A stretch of 64,000 nt of DNA from contig NCRC01000013.1 in the NCBI GenBank assembly GCA_002894685.1, positions 25,937 through 89,936 of the forward strand, given 5' to 3'. Of the stretch, positions 33,873-42,932 are shown piece by piece. Numbering within the stretch: the first letter of the stretch is position 1; each line of letters begins with the position of its first letter. The stretch comes from Salinivenus lutea (GTDB taxonomy: Bacteria > Bacteroidota > Rhodothermia > Rhodothermales > Salinibacteraceae). Under the pieces are notes generated by a model. It saw only the letters and a list, made by a program, of their open reading frames with translations. It was not told the origin of the DNA and searched no databases. The translations under genes were made by a program, and so were the position numbers.

Positions 33873-35504
33873 CTAATAGCCGGGATTCTGCTCCAGGCCG
33901 ACCAGATCGATCTCCTTCTGCGGGATGGGCCAGAGGTAGTCCCGGCTGCCGTCGAAGCTGTTTTCGAACGGCTCAAACTCAACCTGCTGGAGGTCGCCGT
34001 TCTGGTCCTCGTACCGCATGCCGCGGATTGGGCCGTTTAGGACGTCCTCGGCAATCCCCCAGCGGCGGACGTCGAAGAAGCGCTGCCCCTCGAATGCCAA
34101 CTCCACCAGGCGCTCGTGGCGAATCCGCTCCTCGAAGGTGCGGTTCGGGCCGCCGTCGGCCGGCACCGCGGGCATGCCCACTCGATTGCGAATCTGATCG
34201 AGCGCGTCCTTGGCACTCATGGCGCCCGGGCCCGCGGTACTGGTGGCGCTCCCCGTAATCTCATACTGGGCCTCAGCGTAGATCAGGAGAATCTCGGCGT
34301 AGCGCATCTCGATGATGTTCACGCCGCAGTTGTACTGGTCCCCCAGGCACTCCTCGTTCACGTATTTCTCGATATTGAAGCCCGTGTCGGTCGTATTGAA
34401 GCCCTGCTCAATGTCATCCGCTCCCCCAAAGCCCGGTCGCGGATCGTAGGTCTCTCCGTTGGGCAGTTCGTCCCCGTACACGAACACGCTGTGGTCCAGG
34501 CGCGGATCGCGGTTCTCGTACGGGTTGTTCGGGTCGAAGCCACTGCCGGACGCGTCAATCGGCGTCCCGTCCTCCATCTCATATGCGTCTACAACCGCCG
34601 CCGTGGGCACGTTGAAGTTCTGTCCGCGCCCCGACACAAGGGAGCCCGGCGCGAGGAATTCCAGCACCTGATTCGGGTGCGTATTCTGGACGAAGTCCTT
34701 GTTCAGGATCACCTCGTCGTTGTACTCGGCCTCCGGCGTAAAGAGCTCCTCGTAGCTGTCGTGCAGGCTGTACTCGCCAAGGTCGATGACGGACTGGGCG
34801 GCCGCTCGGGCCTCCTCGTACCGCCCGGCGTACAGCATGGCGCGCGCCCTCAATCCCAGGGCCGCCCCCTTTGTGGCCCGCCCCTGATTTTCGCCGCTCC
34901 AGCTGCGGGGCAGGGTCTCCGAGGCTGCCTGCAGCTCGCTTGAGACAAAGTTCCAGACCTCCTCCTCACTCGTCCGCGTCACGTCCTGCGCCTCCTCCAA
35001 GGCGATGGGCTCTTGAATGAGCGGCACGTCGCCGAAAAGGAAGGCCAGGTGCATGTACAGGTACGCCCGCATGAAGCGCGCCTCGGCCATGTGGCGCGAA
35101 ATCATCTCCTGGTCGCCCTGCTCAATCTCGCCCTGGTAGGACAGGATTTCGTTGGCCGCCCGAATGCCCGAGTAGTGACTCTCCCACCAGCTCGGCCACC
35201 AGCTGTTGGTAAACTCAGTCGTCGACGTCTGCTGGCCTCGGGCATAGGTGGCCAAGTTGTCGAATGACCAGTTGGGGGTCGCTTCGTCGGAGAGGGCCGA
35301 GAGGTCGAAGCGGAGCTGGCCGTAGAGGTGGTTGTACAGGTCGTTGCTTGCGACCCGGATGTCCTCCTCATTCTGCCAGAAGGTCGCCTCCGACAGCGTG
35401 CCCGGCGGCTCGGTCTCCAGGAAGTCACACCCAGGAGCAAACAGCAGGGCCGCCCCGAGGGTGGCGATCAGCGAATAGGCAAGAAGCTTCCGTTTCACAA
35501 ACAT
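33873..35504 (-). CDS. SusD/RagB-family nutrient-binding outer-membrane lipoprotein
   Basis: 543 residues with lipobox LLFAPGC (Cys26). The SusD fold is shown by FLETEPPGTLSEATFWQNEE, VASNDLYNHLYGQ, MAEARFMRAYLYMHLAFLFG, VPLIQEP, and the C-terminal FEERIRHERLVELAFEGQRF, then FDVRRWG, ending in YLWPIPQKEIDLVGLEQNPG. It forms the hinged lid over the SusC barrel and binds the glycan at the cell surface. It lies 108 bases downstream of susC. Acidic composition suits a salt-loving cell. No other SusD is in the window. Confidence 0.96.
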   Translation of the reverse strand: MFVKRKLLAYSLIATLGAALLFAPGCDFLETEPPGTLSEATFWQNEEDIRVASNDLYNHLYGQLRFDLSALSDEATPNWSFDNLATYARGQQTSTTEFTNSWWPSWWESHYSGIRAANEILSYQGEIEQGDQEMISRHMAEARFMRAYLYMHLAFLFGDVPLIQEPIALEEAQDVTRTSEEEVWNFVSSELQAASETLPRSWSGENQGRATKGAALGLRARAMLYAGRYEEARAAAQSVIDLGEYSLHDSYEELFTPEAEYNDEVILNKDFVQNTHPNQVLEFLAPGSLVSGRGQNFNVPTAAVVDAYEMEDGTPIDASGSGFDPNNPYENRDPRLDHSVFVYGDELPNGETYDPRPGFGGADDIEQGFNTTDTGFNIEKYVNEECLGDQYNCGVNIIEMRYAEILLIYAEAQYEITGSATSTAGPGAMSAKDALDQIRNRVGMPAVPADGGPNRTFEERIRHERLVELAFEGQRFFDVRRWGIAEDVLNGPIRGMRYEDQNGDLQQVEFEPFENSFDGSRDYLWPIPQKEIDLVGLEQNPGY

Positions 35505-35612
35505 AGGAGGGCGAAGATCTGGCTTCGTAGAATCTGGAGTTACAGGGGCGTCGTGGGGGAGGCCCCCGACCCCGGGATTGTCCCAGGGGCCAGGGCCCTT
35601 CCGCCGGCGGGA

Positions 35613-38600
35613 CTAAAACGTTAGGTTCAGTCCGAGCGTGTAGCGCGCGGTCTGTGGGTAGAAGTTTTGGCGCCCGGAATTGAGCTCAGGGTCGACGCCC
35701 CACTTCGTCGCCTCCGAGAAGGTCAGCAGGTCCGTTCCCTGCGCGTAGACCCGAAGCTCATTGGCGCTGATCGCGTCCGTCAGCGAGGAGGGGAGGGTAT
35801 AGCCCAGCTGTACGTTTTTGACCCGGATGTACGAGGCGTCGATGATCCACTGCTCGGACAGCTGGTGATTCTTCGTGCTCCACATTTGAGGGCGCGGGAT
35901 GCTGGCGTCCTGATTGTCCTCCGTCCAGTAGTCGCTGCACGCTTCCACGACCGGGTTCAGCCAATTCCCGCACTCGAAGGGCGCACCCGAAATCGTGCGG
36001 TTCTGCTTTCCAACTCCCTGGAGCCGAAGCCCCAGGTCGAAGCCCCGGTACTGCATGTGCGTCGAGAGCCCAAAGGAGTAGTGGGGGTCCAGGTTGCCGA
36101 GCACGACCCGGTCCTCCGGCGTGATATTGCCATCCCCGTTCGTGTCCACGTACTTCACGTCGCCGGGATACGTGTCGCCTTTGCCGGCGTAGGTCGGATT
36201 GTTTTGAATCTCCTCCTCGCTCTGGAAGAAGCCGTCGGTCTTGTAACCGTACACCGCGTTGAGCGAAGACCCGACGCGGGTGATGGTATTTCCTTCGATG
36301 AAGGGCCCCGTACGCGCCAGGTCGACGACCTCACTCTGAAAGTCGGATAGGTTGGCCTCGACGCGGTAGTTGAATTCGTCCCCGACCTGGTTCGTGTGCG
36401 AGAGCGAAACCTCCCACCCGGCATTGTCCACCACCCCAGCGTTCTGCGGCGGCCCGCCGAGGCCGACGAGATCGGGAATGGGCAGGTTCAGCAGAATGCC
36501 TTCCGTCCGCTTCTGCCAGTAATCGACCGTCACCCCGAGCAGCCCATCCCACAGTTCGGCGTCCACCCCCACGTTCCACTGGGTCGTGCTCTCCCAGGTC
36601 AGCCCGCGGTTCACCAGTGCCCCCGGCGCAGCCGTCCGGACGACGCTGTTGTTAAGGCTGTAGTTCGTGCCCAGGGTAATCCCCTGGAAGAAGGTGTACG
36701 GATCAACCGTGTTGTTTCCGGTCTCCCCCCACGACCCACGCAGCTTCAGGCTGCTGACCGTCGATTCAATGGGCTCAAAGAACGACTCCTGGTCGACGCG
36801 CCACGCCAACGAGAACGAGGGGAAGAAGCCGTACTGATTGTCCGCGCCCGTAAAGAGGGAAGAGCCGTCCACGCGGCCGTTTATCTCGGCGATGTACCGG
36901 CTATCGTATTCGTAGCGCAGGCGGGCGAAGCCGGACCGAAGTCGCGTCTTCTGCTGGGCCCCACTGTTGTCCAGGTTGTTTTGTGAGCCGGAGTTCAGCA
37001 CCCGGAGCTGGTTGTTGTAGAATTCCTGCCGGTAGGCATCCATCCAGTTCAGGGTGCCCCAGGTCTGCTCAAATCCCCCGAGCACCTCAATATCGTTGAC
37101 CCCGAACGAGGTGTTGTACTCCAGCAGGTTGCGCCACGTCCACGTCTGGTCCGTCTCTCGCTGCTGCCACAGGCTGTTCGGCCCGTAGGTCTGCACCACA
37201 TTCCCGCTCTGCCAGTCGTGCACCGCGTACTCTCGGGAAAACTCATCCTGGCTCATGATATCGGCGTGCCCCCCGAACTCCATCGTGTACGTCAGGTCCT
37301 CAAGCAGCTGCGCATCGCCCGAGAGGTTGAGCCCAAACTTGTTCGTGGTGACCTCGTAGGTCCCGGACTCCTTCGCCGTCATGAGGGGATTCACCCCGTT
37401 CGAGGTCAGCCCGTAGGTCCCGTCCGGGTACTGCGGCACGGCCCCAATGCCTCCATGCCACATGTTCCAGTAGATGCCTCCCGCCCCCTCTGGCTCCTGT
37501 CGTGTCGAGCGGCGAAGCCGCACGCGGCCATTGAGCGTGATGCGGTCCGACACCTCAAAATTGGACCGCATGCTGAGCCCTTTCACCTCCTCATTGAAGT
37601 TCGGGATGATGCCTTCCTGGTTCTGATAGTGGAAGTTGATTCTTGCGCTCAGGCGCTCGGTGCCCCCACTGGCCGACAGGTTGTGGTTGTGTACCGTCCC
37701 GCGGCTAAAGAGCGCGTCGAAGAACGGGAAGAGCGGAGGGTTCTCGTATTTCTCCCCCGGCGTATCCGGCCCCTCGCGGTAGGCCTGCATCTCGTCCTCC
37801 GAGTATCGAGGCTGACTGCCGTTGTTGACGTACGCCTGATTCAGGATCTCCAGCGTCTCCGTCGTCCCCAACAGCTCCGGCTGCTCCGACACCTCGTCCA
37901 CCCCGACGTAGCTGTCGTACTCCACGCTCCACTGCCCCGCCTGGGCGTTTTTCGTTTCGATCAGAACCACCCCGTTCGCAGCGCGGGAGCCGTAAATGGA
38001 TGTGGCCGAGGCATCTTTCAGAACGGAGACCGACTCGATGTTATTCGGATTGACATCGGACAAATTGCCCTCGATCCCATTGATCAAGATGAGCGGCTCC
38101 GTACCGCCAATCGTCGTGTTTCCCCGGATCTGCCACATTATGGTCTGGGCGCCCGGGGCTCCTCCCCGGTCCATGACCGCCGCCCCCGGAAGCGCCCCCT
38201 GAAGGGCCTCCGCCGCGTTGGCCGGGTTGACTTCACTAATCGTCTCGGAATCGACCGAGGAGATCGAGCTCGACACGCTCCGCTCGTCCTGCGTTCCGTA
38301 TCCCACAACGACAACTTCCTCTCCCTCCAGGGTCGCGGGCTGCAGGCTCACGTTGATCGTCGACCGTCCCTCCACGGGGATGGTCTGCGTCTCGTAGCCA
38401 ACAAACGAAAAGGAAAGCGAATCCTGAGCACTCGGCACGTTGAGGTTGTACTGCCCCTCGGCGTTCGTGGTGGTCCCCGTCGTCGTCCCGTTCACCACCA
38501 CGTTCACCCCGACCAGCACCTCGTCAGTGGTGGCGTCCGTCACCGTTCCCTCCACCGTCACGTCGGCCTGCCCGTGCACCACAGAGGTCCCCAGGAGAAG

Positions 38601-38636
38601 AAAGAAGCCGCAGAGTAGAAGCCGTTTGATCATCAT
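35613..38636 (-). CDS. SusC/RagA-family TonB-linked outer-membrane protein
   Basis: 1007 residues. A signal peptide (RLLLCGFFLLLGTSVVHGQ) is followed by a CarboxypepD_reg-like domain (VEGTVTDATTDEVLVGVNVV) and the SusC-type TonB-box region (EEVVVVGYGTQDERSVSSSI). A plug (LQGALPGAAVMDRGGAPGAQ, LILINGIEGNLSDVNPNNIE, LKDASATSIYGSRAANGVVL) precedes a 22-strand barrel ending in RYTLGLNLTF. It imports oligosaccharides delivered by SusD. First gene of the minus-strand locus; its upstream region holds two LacI-type palindromes 70-95 bases from the start. Confidence 0.97.
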   Translation of the reverse strand: MMIKRLLLCGFFLLLGTSVVHGQADVTVEGTVTDATTDEVLVGVNVVVNGTTTGTTTNAEGQYNLNVPSAQDSLSFSFVGYETQTIPVEGRSTINVSLQPATLEGEEVVVVGYGTQDERSVSSSISSVDSETISEVNPANAAEALQGALPGAAVMDRGGAPGAQTIMWQIRGNTTIGGTEPLILINGIEGNLSDVNPNNIESVSVLKDASATSIYGSRAANGVVLIETKNAQAGQWSVEYDSYVGVDEVSEQPELLGTTETLEILNQAYVNNGSQPRYSEDEMQAYREGPDTPGEKYENPPLFPFFDALFSRGTVHNHNLSASGGTERLSARINFHYQNQEGIIPNFNEEVKGLSMRSNFEVSDRITLNGRVRLRRSTRQEPEGAGGIYWNMWHGGIGAVPQYPDGTYGLTSNGVNPLMTAKESGTYEVTTNKFGLNLSGDAQLLEDLTYTMEFGGHADIMSQDEFSREYAVHDWQSGNVVQTYGPNSLWQQRETDQTWTWRNLLEYNTSFGVNDIEVLGGFEQTWGTLNWMDAYRQEFYNNQLRVLNSGSQNNLDNSGAQQKTRLRSGFARLRYEYDSRYIAEINGRVDGSSLFTGADNQYGFFPSFSLAWRVDQESFFEPIESTVSSLKLRGSWGETGNNTVDPYTFFQGITLGTNYSLNNSVVRTAAPGALVNRGLTWESTTQWNVGVDAELWDGLLGVTVDYWQKRTEGILLNLPIPDLVGLGGPPQNAGVVDNAGWEVSLSHTNQVGDEFNYRVEANLSDFQSEVVDLARTGPFIEGNTITRVGSSLNAVYGYKTDGFFQSEEEIQNNPTYAGKGDTYPGDVKYVDTNGDGNITPEDRVVLGNLDPHYSFGLSTHMQYRGFDLGLRLQGVGKQNRTISGAPFECGNWLNPVVEACSDYWTEDNQDASIPRPQMWSTKNHQLSEQWIIDASYIRVKNVQLGYTLPSSLTDAISANELRVYAQGTDLLTFSEATKWGVDPELNSGRQNFYPQTARYTLGLNLTF

Positions 38637-38700
38637 ACCAGTAGCAGTTCGACTCGTGGAATATGTGTGTCAGGCGGTGCGCCTCTTTTTTCGCCCGTAC

Positions 38701-38732
38701 GCAAAAGCGCTTTCATCCTAGCAAAGCGCTTC
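38701..38732. promoter_or_regulatory. Two LacI-type operators in front of susC
   Basis: GCAAAAGCGCTTTC (AAAGCGCTTT at 38704-38713) and GCAAAGCGCTTCC (AAGCGCTT at 38724-38731) have centres 19 bases apart, roughly two helical turns. Both share the GCAAA lead-in and a central CG, the hallmark of LacI-family operators. They lie 68-95 bases upstream of the susC start. Confidence 0.7.
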
Positions 38733-38865
38733 CACCGATCCAGCCAACACCGCACCTCGTGTGACAAGCCCCCAACGGGAGGCGGGAACGGCTATCACGG
38801 TTCCGTAAAGATTAAGCGCCGGTTCGAACAAGATCAAACCGTTTTTATCTTGTTTTATGCACCCG

Positions 38866-38875
38866 CAAGCGCTTA
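38866..38875. promoter_or_regulatory. LacI-type operator half-way in the divergent region
   Basis: GCAAGCGCTTATT contains AAGCGCTT (38867-38874), the same palindromic core as the susC-proximal sites, inside the AT-rich promoter stretch. Confidence 0.55.
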
Positions 38876-39198
38876 TTCATTTTATCTTAATTAAACGAAA
38901 GCAATAAAACTGCCGTGCGATGTCGACGTCGCCGCGAAGTTGAACCGATTTTATTTTTTTCGACTCGATTTGCTATTTACTTTAGAGTAAGGGAAACAGA
39001 GTCCGGTATTCTCGGTCGTGCTTTCCCGTGCAGCTTCCTAGAGGCGGTTTGCCTCCCTCACCGCGGCGTTCGGGCTCTTGGGATGCTGTCTTGGGGGCCC
39101 GCTCGTTGTACGTAACGACTCATGGGTCCGAGACACAGCACATCGTGTGCACGTGCCCCCTGCTGCCCATTCAATGCGACCTGCCCCACTGGTAGGGG

Positions 39199-39210
39199 AA
39201 AAGCGCTTTC
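39199..39210. promoter_or_regulatory. LacI-type operator in front of the regulator gene
   Basis: GGAAAAGCGCTTTCAC contains the perfect palindrome AAAGCGCTTT (39200-39209), about 75 bases upstream of the lacI-type start codon. It is consistent with autoregulation. Confidence 0.65.
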
Positions 39211-39282
39211 ACAGAACCGCTCTGGTCTCCCGTCACGGGCGTGAGCCCTCCAATACTCGTTCTCACTTGACGCTGTAGCGAA

Positions 39283-40317
39283 ATGAAGGACAATACCACT
39301 ATTGAGGACGTTGCGAACCACGCGGACGTGTCCAAGTCCACGGTCTCTGCCGTCATCAACGACCGGGACGTCGTCAAAGAGACAACCCGGCAACGCGTCC
39401 TCGACTCCATCGAGGCGCTCAATTATCGTCCCCGCGGCTCGGCCCGCCGGGGCTTTAAGTCCCCAACGGGCAAAAGCATCGGCTTCGTCATCAAGGAATC
39501 GGCCAATCCGTACTACTCCGAGGTCCAGTCCGGCATCCAGGAGGTGGCGTCCGAGCACGGATACTTGACGTTCGTCAGCAGCTCAGAAGGGGATTTCGAC
39601 GACGAGCGACAGATCGTCAAGCAGTTTTCCAACAAAGACCTCAACGGCCTGGTCATCACGCCCATCCTCAACAACGAGACGGACCTCTCTCACATTTTCG
39701 AGCTCAAGCGCAACAACATCCCCTTTGTGCTGCTCGAAGATGTGCGGGGCATCCAGGCGCCCCTTGTAGACATCGACAACGTCCGCGCCTCGTCCGACGC
39801 CGTCCGCCACCTGATCGAGCTTGGGCACGAACGCATTGTGCATTTTGCGGGGCCCAAGTACTCGAAACACAGTGATGAGCGAATTGAGGGCGTTCGGCGG
39901 GCCTTTAGCCGCTCCCCCCTGGTCTTCAGCAACGACTGTATCGTCCGGGCGGGGGATTCCTTTCAGGCAGGATACGAGACGGCGCGCAACTACTTCGCCG
40001 AGATGGACGAGGAGGCAGGCCCCACAGCCGTTACCTGCTACAACGACCTCGTGGCTCTGGGGGTTATGCGCGGCCTTCGCGAACAGGGACGCACCGTGCC
40101 CGACGACGTGTCGGTCGTCGGCTTCGACGACCTCAACCTCCTGGATTACGTGTCTACGCCCCTCACGACGGTCCATGTCCCCAAACGGGAAATGGGCTTG
40201 CGAGCGACCGAACTTCTGATTCAGCAGATCCAGGGCAACGACGCTCCGTCCCCCCAGCGCATCTCGCTGGACGCCGAGCTCGTCGTGCGCTCCTCCACCG
40301 CTCCCCCCGACGCATGA
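39283..40317 (+). CDS. LacI-family transcriptional regulator of the utilization locus
   Basis: 344 residues. The N-terminal helix-turn-helix (TTIEDVANHADVSKSTVSAV, then INDRDVVKETTRQRVLDSIE) and hinge (LNYRPRGSARRGFK) are followed by a periplasmic-binding-protein-like sensor domain (IGFVIKESANPYYSEVQSGI, GLVITPIL, VDIDNVRASSDAVRHLIELG, VTCYNDLVALGVMRGL, VSVVGFDDLNLLDYVSTPLT). It reads divergently from susC and is followed by galactose-catabolic genes. The likely role is repression relieved by a sugar released from the glycan, acting at the AAAGCGCTTT sites. The ligand is unknown; galactose or an arabinose/galactose oligomer is inferred from context. Confidence 0.94.
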   Translation: MKDNTTIEDVANHADVSKSTVSAVINDRDVVKETTRQRVLDSIEALNYRPRGSARRGFKSPTGKSIGFVIKESANPYYSEVQSGIQEVASEHGYLTFVSSSEGDFDDERQIVKQFSNKDLNGLVITPILNNETDLSHIFELKRNNIPFVLLEDVRGIQAPLVDIDNVRASSDAVRHLIELGHERIVHFAGPKYSKHSDERIEGVRRAFSRSPLVFSNDCIVRAGDSFQAGYETARNYFAEMDEEAGPTAVTCYNDLVALGVMRGLREQGRTVPDDVSVVGFDDLNLLDYVSTPLTTVHVPKREMGLRATELLIQQIQGNDAPSPQRISLDAELVVRSSTAPPDA

Positions 40318-40364
40318 CGTAGCCTGCCCGGCGGAACGCCCGCGCTGGCCCCTCCACGCAAAGA

Positions 40365-40389
40365 AGCCCCCGTTGCACGAACGGGGGCT
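40365..40389 (+). terminator. Hairpin downstream of the lacI-type gene
   Basis: A perfect 10-bp stem AGCCCCCGTT / AACGGGGGCT with loop GCACG, 48 bases after the regulator stop. No T-tract follows on the plus strand, and only a short TCTTTG follows on the minus strand. It is therefore a probable but non-canonical terminator or mRNA-end stabiliser. Confidence 0.5.
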
Positions 40390-40429
40390 GGACGGTCGGG
40401 GCCGTAGGCAGAAGATGCATCGGGTTGAC

Positions 40430-40560
40430 GAACTCAGATCAAACCCCTTTTTTATGGGTCGAACCGATTCAATAAGGCTTATTTCGATTTATGGTGCGGC
40501 CGGACTGCGAATGGCCGGCCCGTTCCTCCATGGTGAACGAACCTGAGCCCTACGGGGGAC
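40430..40560 (+). promoter_or_regulatory. Probable promoter region of the galactose operon
   Basis: An AT-rich stretch (AGATCAAACC, then CCTTTTTTATGGG, AATAAGGCTTATTTCG) lies between the hairpin and the epimerase gene. GAACCGATT at 40458 and AGATCAAACC at 40436 both recur in the susC/lacI divergent region. No AAGCGCTT palindrome is present here. Confidence 0.4.
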
Positions 40561-40695
40561 TTGGAACGGGGCCTCCGCCACCGGTCGTTTTTTCCCCTTC
40601 GCGTTCTTCTTCTCGCTGGAAACGGTTTCTTGCCTCTCCCCTCCGTCGCCTTATCGTCAACGACCTCTTTCAGTGCCCCCCGCGCGGACGCCCCC

Positions 40696-41739
40696 GTGAA
40701 GGTTCACACCCTCAGGAACCAAAACGGGGTTGCGCTTCGGTCGATGAACTACGGAGGCACAATCCTTTCGCTCCGTCTTCCCGACCGCAACGGGCACTTC
40801 GAGGACGTTGTCCTCGGGCTCTCGTCGCCCGAACGCTACTGCTCGGAGGCCTACGCCGCTGCCGCCCCGTACTTTGGGGCCATCATTGGACGGTACGGAA
40901 ATCGCATTGCGGAGGGTCGGTTTGAGCTCGATGGGCAGACGCACCACCTGACCACCAACCACGCCCCCCACCACCTGCACGGGGGCACGACCGGTTTCGA
41001 CAAGCGCTTCTGGCGGGCTCACCCGTTCGAGGACGGCGATGCCGGCATTCGGTACACGTACACGAGCCCAGCCGGAGAAGAAGGATACCCGGGCCGCCTC
41101 ACCACGACGGTCACGTACCGCCTGCGGGACGACAACGCGCTGGTCGTGACCTACGAGGCCCACACCACCGCTCCCACCCCGGTGAACCTGACCCAGCACA
41201 CGTACTTCAACCTTGCTGGACACGATGCCTCCGATGTGCTGGACCACCGCCTCACAATCAAGGCGGACCACTTCACCCCCGTAGACGCGGCCCTCATTCC
41301 GACCGGGGAAATTCGGTCCGTCGACGAGACCCCCTTCGACTTTCGGCACCCCACCCGCATCGGCTCCCGCATCAACGCGGACGTCCCTCAACTCCGGCAC
41401 GCACAGGGATACGACCACAACTTTGTCCTCTCCCTCCGCGAGGACGGACGAACCTCCCCGTCCCTCGCCGCCCGGGCGTACGACCCCCACTCCGGACGCG
41501 AACTCACTGTGCGCACCACGGAGCCGGGCGTGCAGCTTTACACGGCAAACTCGTTGAGCGGCACCCTTGAGGGCAAGGACGGCGTGGCGTACGGCCCCCA
41601 TTCTGGATTCTGCCTGGAAACCCAACAGTTCCCCAACGCGCCGAACGAGCCGGACTTCCCCTCCACCATCCTGCGTCCCGGCGAGACGTACCGATCGACC
41701 ACCATCTACGCGTTCGACACCCGCACCGACACCCCGTAA
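40696..41739 (+). CDS. galM: Aldose 1-epimerase (galactose mutarotase)
   Basis: Using the GTG at 40696 the protein is 347 residues and begins [20 protein letters not shown], the usual GalM entry. The open frame continues upstream to a TTG at 40561 and would add 45 residues with no clear signal peptide. Motifs: [58 protein letters not shown] and the catalytic Glu in [13 protein letters not shown]. It interconverts beta- and alpha-D-galactose so that galactokinase can act. galT begins 14 bases after its stop. With the symporter and the lacI-type gene it forms the galactose part of the locus. Confidence 0.93.
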   Translation: MKVHTLRNQNGVALRSMNYGGTILSLRLPDRNGHFEDVVLGLSSPERYCSEAYAAAAPYFGAIIGRYGNRIAEGRFELDGQTHHLTTNHAPHHLHGGTTGFDKRFWRAHPFEDGDAGIRYTYTSPAGEEGYPGRLTTTVTYRLRDDNALVVTYEAHTTAPTPVNLTQHTYFNLAGHDASDVLDHRLTIKADHFTPVDAALIPTGEIRSVDETPFDFRHPTRIGSRINADVPQLRHAQGYDHNFVLSLREDGRTSPSLAARAYDPHSGRELTVRTTEPGVQLYTANSLSGTLEGKDGVAYGPHSGFCLETQQFPNAPNEPDFPSTILRPGETYRSTTIYAFDTRTDTP

Positions 41740-41753
41740 CGACTCCCCCCCCC

Positions 41754-42815
41754 ATGGCGTCCTTCGATCCGTCCGAGCACCCCCACCGCCGCCGCAATGC
41801 CCTCACCGGCGAGTGGGTCCTCGTCTCTCCCCACCGGGCCGACCGCCCCTGGCAGGGACAAACGGAGGACCCGCCCCCGGACGAGCGCCCCATGTACGAC
41901 CCGGACTGCTACCTCTGCCCCGGCAACGACCGCGCCGGCGACGCGACCAATCCGGAGTACACGGACACGTTCGTCTTTACGAACGACTTTAGCGCGCTTA
42001 CGCTGGACACTCCCGAGGGCACGGGGCGCCCGGACGACGACGGGGCCGACGACCTCTTCCAGGCCGAGTCCGAGAGGGGCATCTGCCGGGTGATCTGCTA
42101 CACGCCGCGCCACGACGTGACCCTCGCGGAGATGCCCGCCGCGGACGTTCGCCCCGTGGTGGACCTGTGGAGCGAGGAGTACGACTCGCTGGGCGCCCAC
42201 GAGCACATCCATCACGTCCAGATCTTCGAGAACAAGGGGCAGATGATGGGGTGCTCAAACCCGCACCCCCACGGCCAGATCTGGGCGCAGGAGAGCATTC
42301 CGAATGAGCCGCGCAAGGAGACCGCCCGCCAGGCCGAGCACTACGACCGGCACGGGCGCACCCTGCTCACCGACTACCTGGACGCGGAGCTGGAGAAGGG
42401 CGTCCGGGTGGTGTGCAAAAACGACGCGTTCGTCGCCCTCGTCCCCTTCTGGGCCGTCTGGCCCTACGAGACCCTCGTCGTGAGCCGCCGGCCCGTGCCG
42501 AGCGTGTCGGCCCTCACCGACGCGGAGCGGGACGATCTTGCACGCCTCCTCCAGCGCCTCACAACCAAGTACGACAACCTCTTCAACACGTCCTTCCCCT
42601 ACTCCGCCGGCCTCCACCAGGCCCCGACCGACGGACAGGAGCACCCGGAGTGGCACTTTCACATGCATTTTTACCCCCCACTCCTGCGCTCCGCCACCGT
42701 GAAAAAGTTCATGGTCGGCTACGAGATGCTCGGCACGCCGCAGCGCGACTTCCCCCCGGAGACCAGCGCCGAGCGGCTCCGCGCCCTCTCCGACACGCAC
42801 TACCGGGCCGACTGA
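41754..42815 (+). CDS. galT: Galactose-1-phosphate uridylyltransferase
   Basis: 353 residues, the usual GalT length. The zinc-binding pair is Cys52/Cys55 (PDCYLCPGN). The HIT-superfamily active site His171-Pro-His173 lies in [19 protein letters not shown], His173 being the residue that is uridylylated. C-terminal features are [17 protein letters not shown], and [15 protein letters not shown] with further metal/substrate His. It transfers UMP from UDP-glucose to galactose-1-phosphate in the Leloir pathway. Galactokinase and UDP-galactose epimerase genes are not in the window and must be elsewhere. Confidence 0.96.
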   Translation: MASFDPSEHPHRRRNALTGEWVLVSPHRADRPWQGQTEDPPPDERPMYDPDCYLCPGNDRAGDATNPEYTDTFVFTNDFSALTLDTPEGTGRPDDDGADDLFQAESERGICRVICYTPRHDVTLAEMPAADVRPVVDLWSEEYDSLGAHEHIHHVQIFENKGQMMGCSNPHPHGQIWAQESIPNEPRKETARQAEHYDRHGRTLLTDYLDAELEKGVRVVCKNDAFVALVPFWAVWPYETLVVSRRPVPSVSALTDAERDDLARLLQRLTTKYDNLFNTSFPYSAGLHQAPTDGQEHPEWHFHMHFYPPLLRSATVKKFMVGYEMLGTPQRDFPPETSAERLRALSDTHYRAD

Positions 42816-42864
42816 GCCGTCCGCGGGAGCGGGCCGCGCCCTCACCGGCCCCTCCCCGACGCCT

Positions 42865-42879
42865 GGGAGCGCTTTTCCC
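42865..42879. promoter_or_regulatory. Possible LacI-type operator before the symporter
   Basis: GGGAGCGCTTTTCCC shares the AGCGCTT core with the susC and lacI sites but its flanks are less symmetric. It lies 54 bases upstream of the symporter start in the 117-base gap after galT. Confidence 0.4.
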
Positions 42880-42932
42880 GTCGTCCCCACACGCCCTCCC
42901 GTTTTTCTCTCTGTCACACGTTTGTCCGAGCC

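Larger units (their letters stand above)
38637..39282. promoter_or_regulatory. Divergent AT-rich control region between susC and the lacI-type gene
   Basis: 646 bases without a credible gene. Bases 38800-39000 are far more AT-rich than the rest of the window, with runs such as GTTTTTATCTTGTTTTATG and TTTTATTTTTTTCG, as expected for promoters in a GC-rich Bacteroidota genome. It contains four copies of the AAGCGCTT palindrome, listed separately. The word AGATCAAACC, followed by a T-rich stretch, at 38831 recurs at 40436 upstream of the epimerase gene. Confidence 0.7.

Noticed and set aside
40561..40695. N-terminal extension of the aldose epimerase from a TTG codon
   Set aside because: No convincing signal peptide, and the family's usual start matches the GTG at 40696. 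I cannot exclude it entirely.
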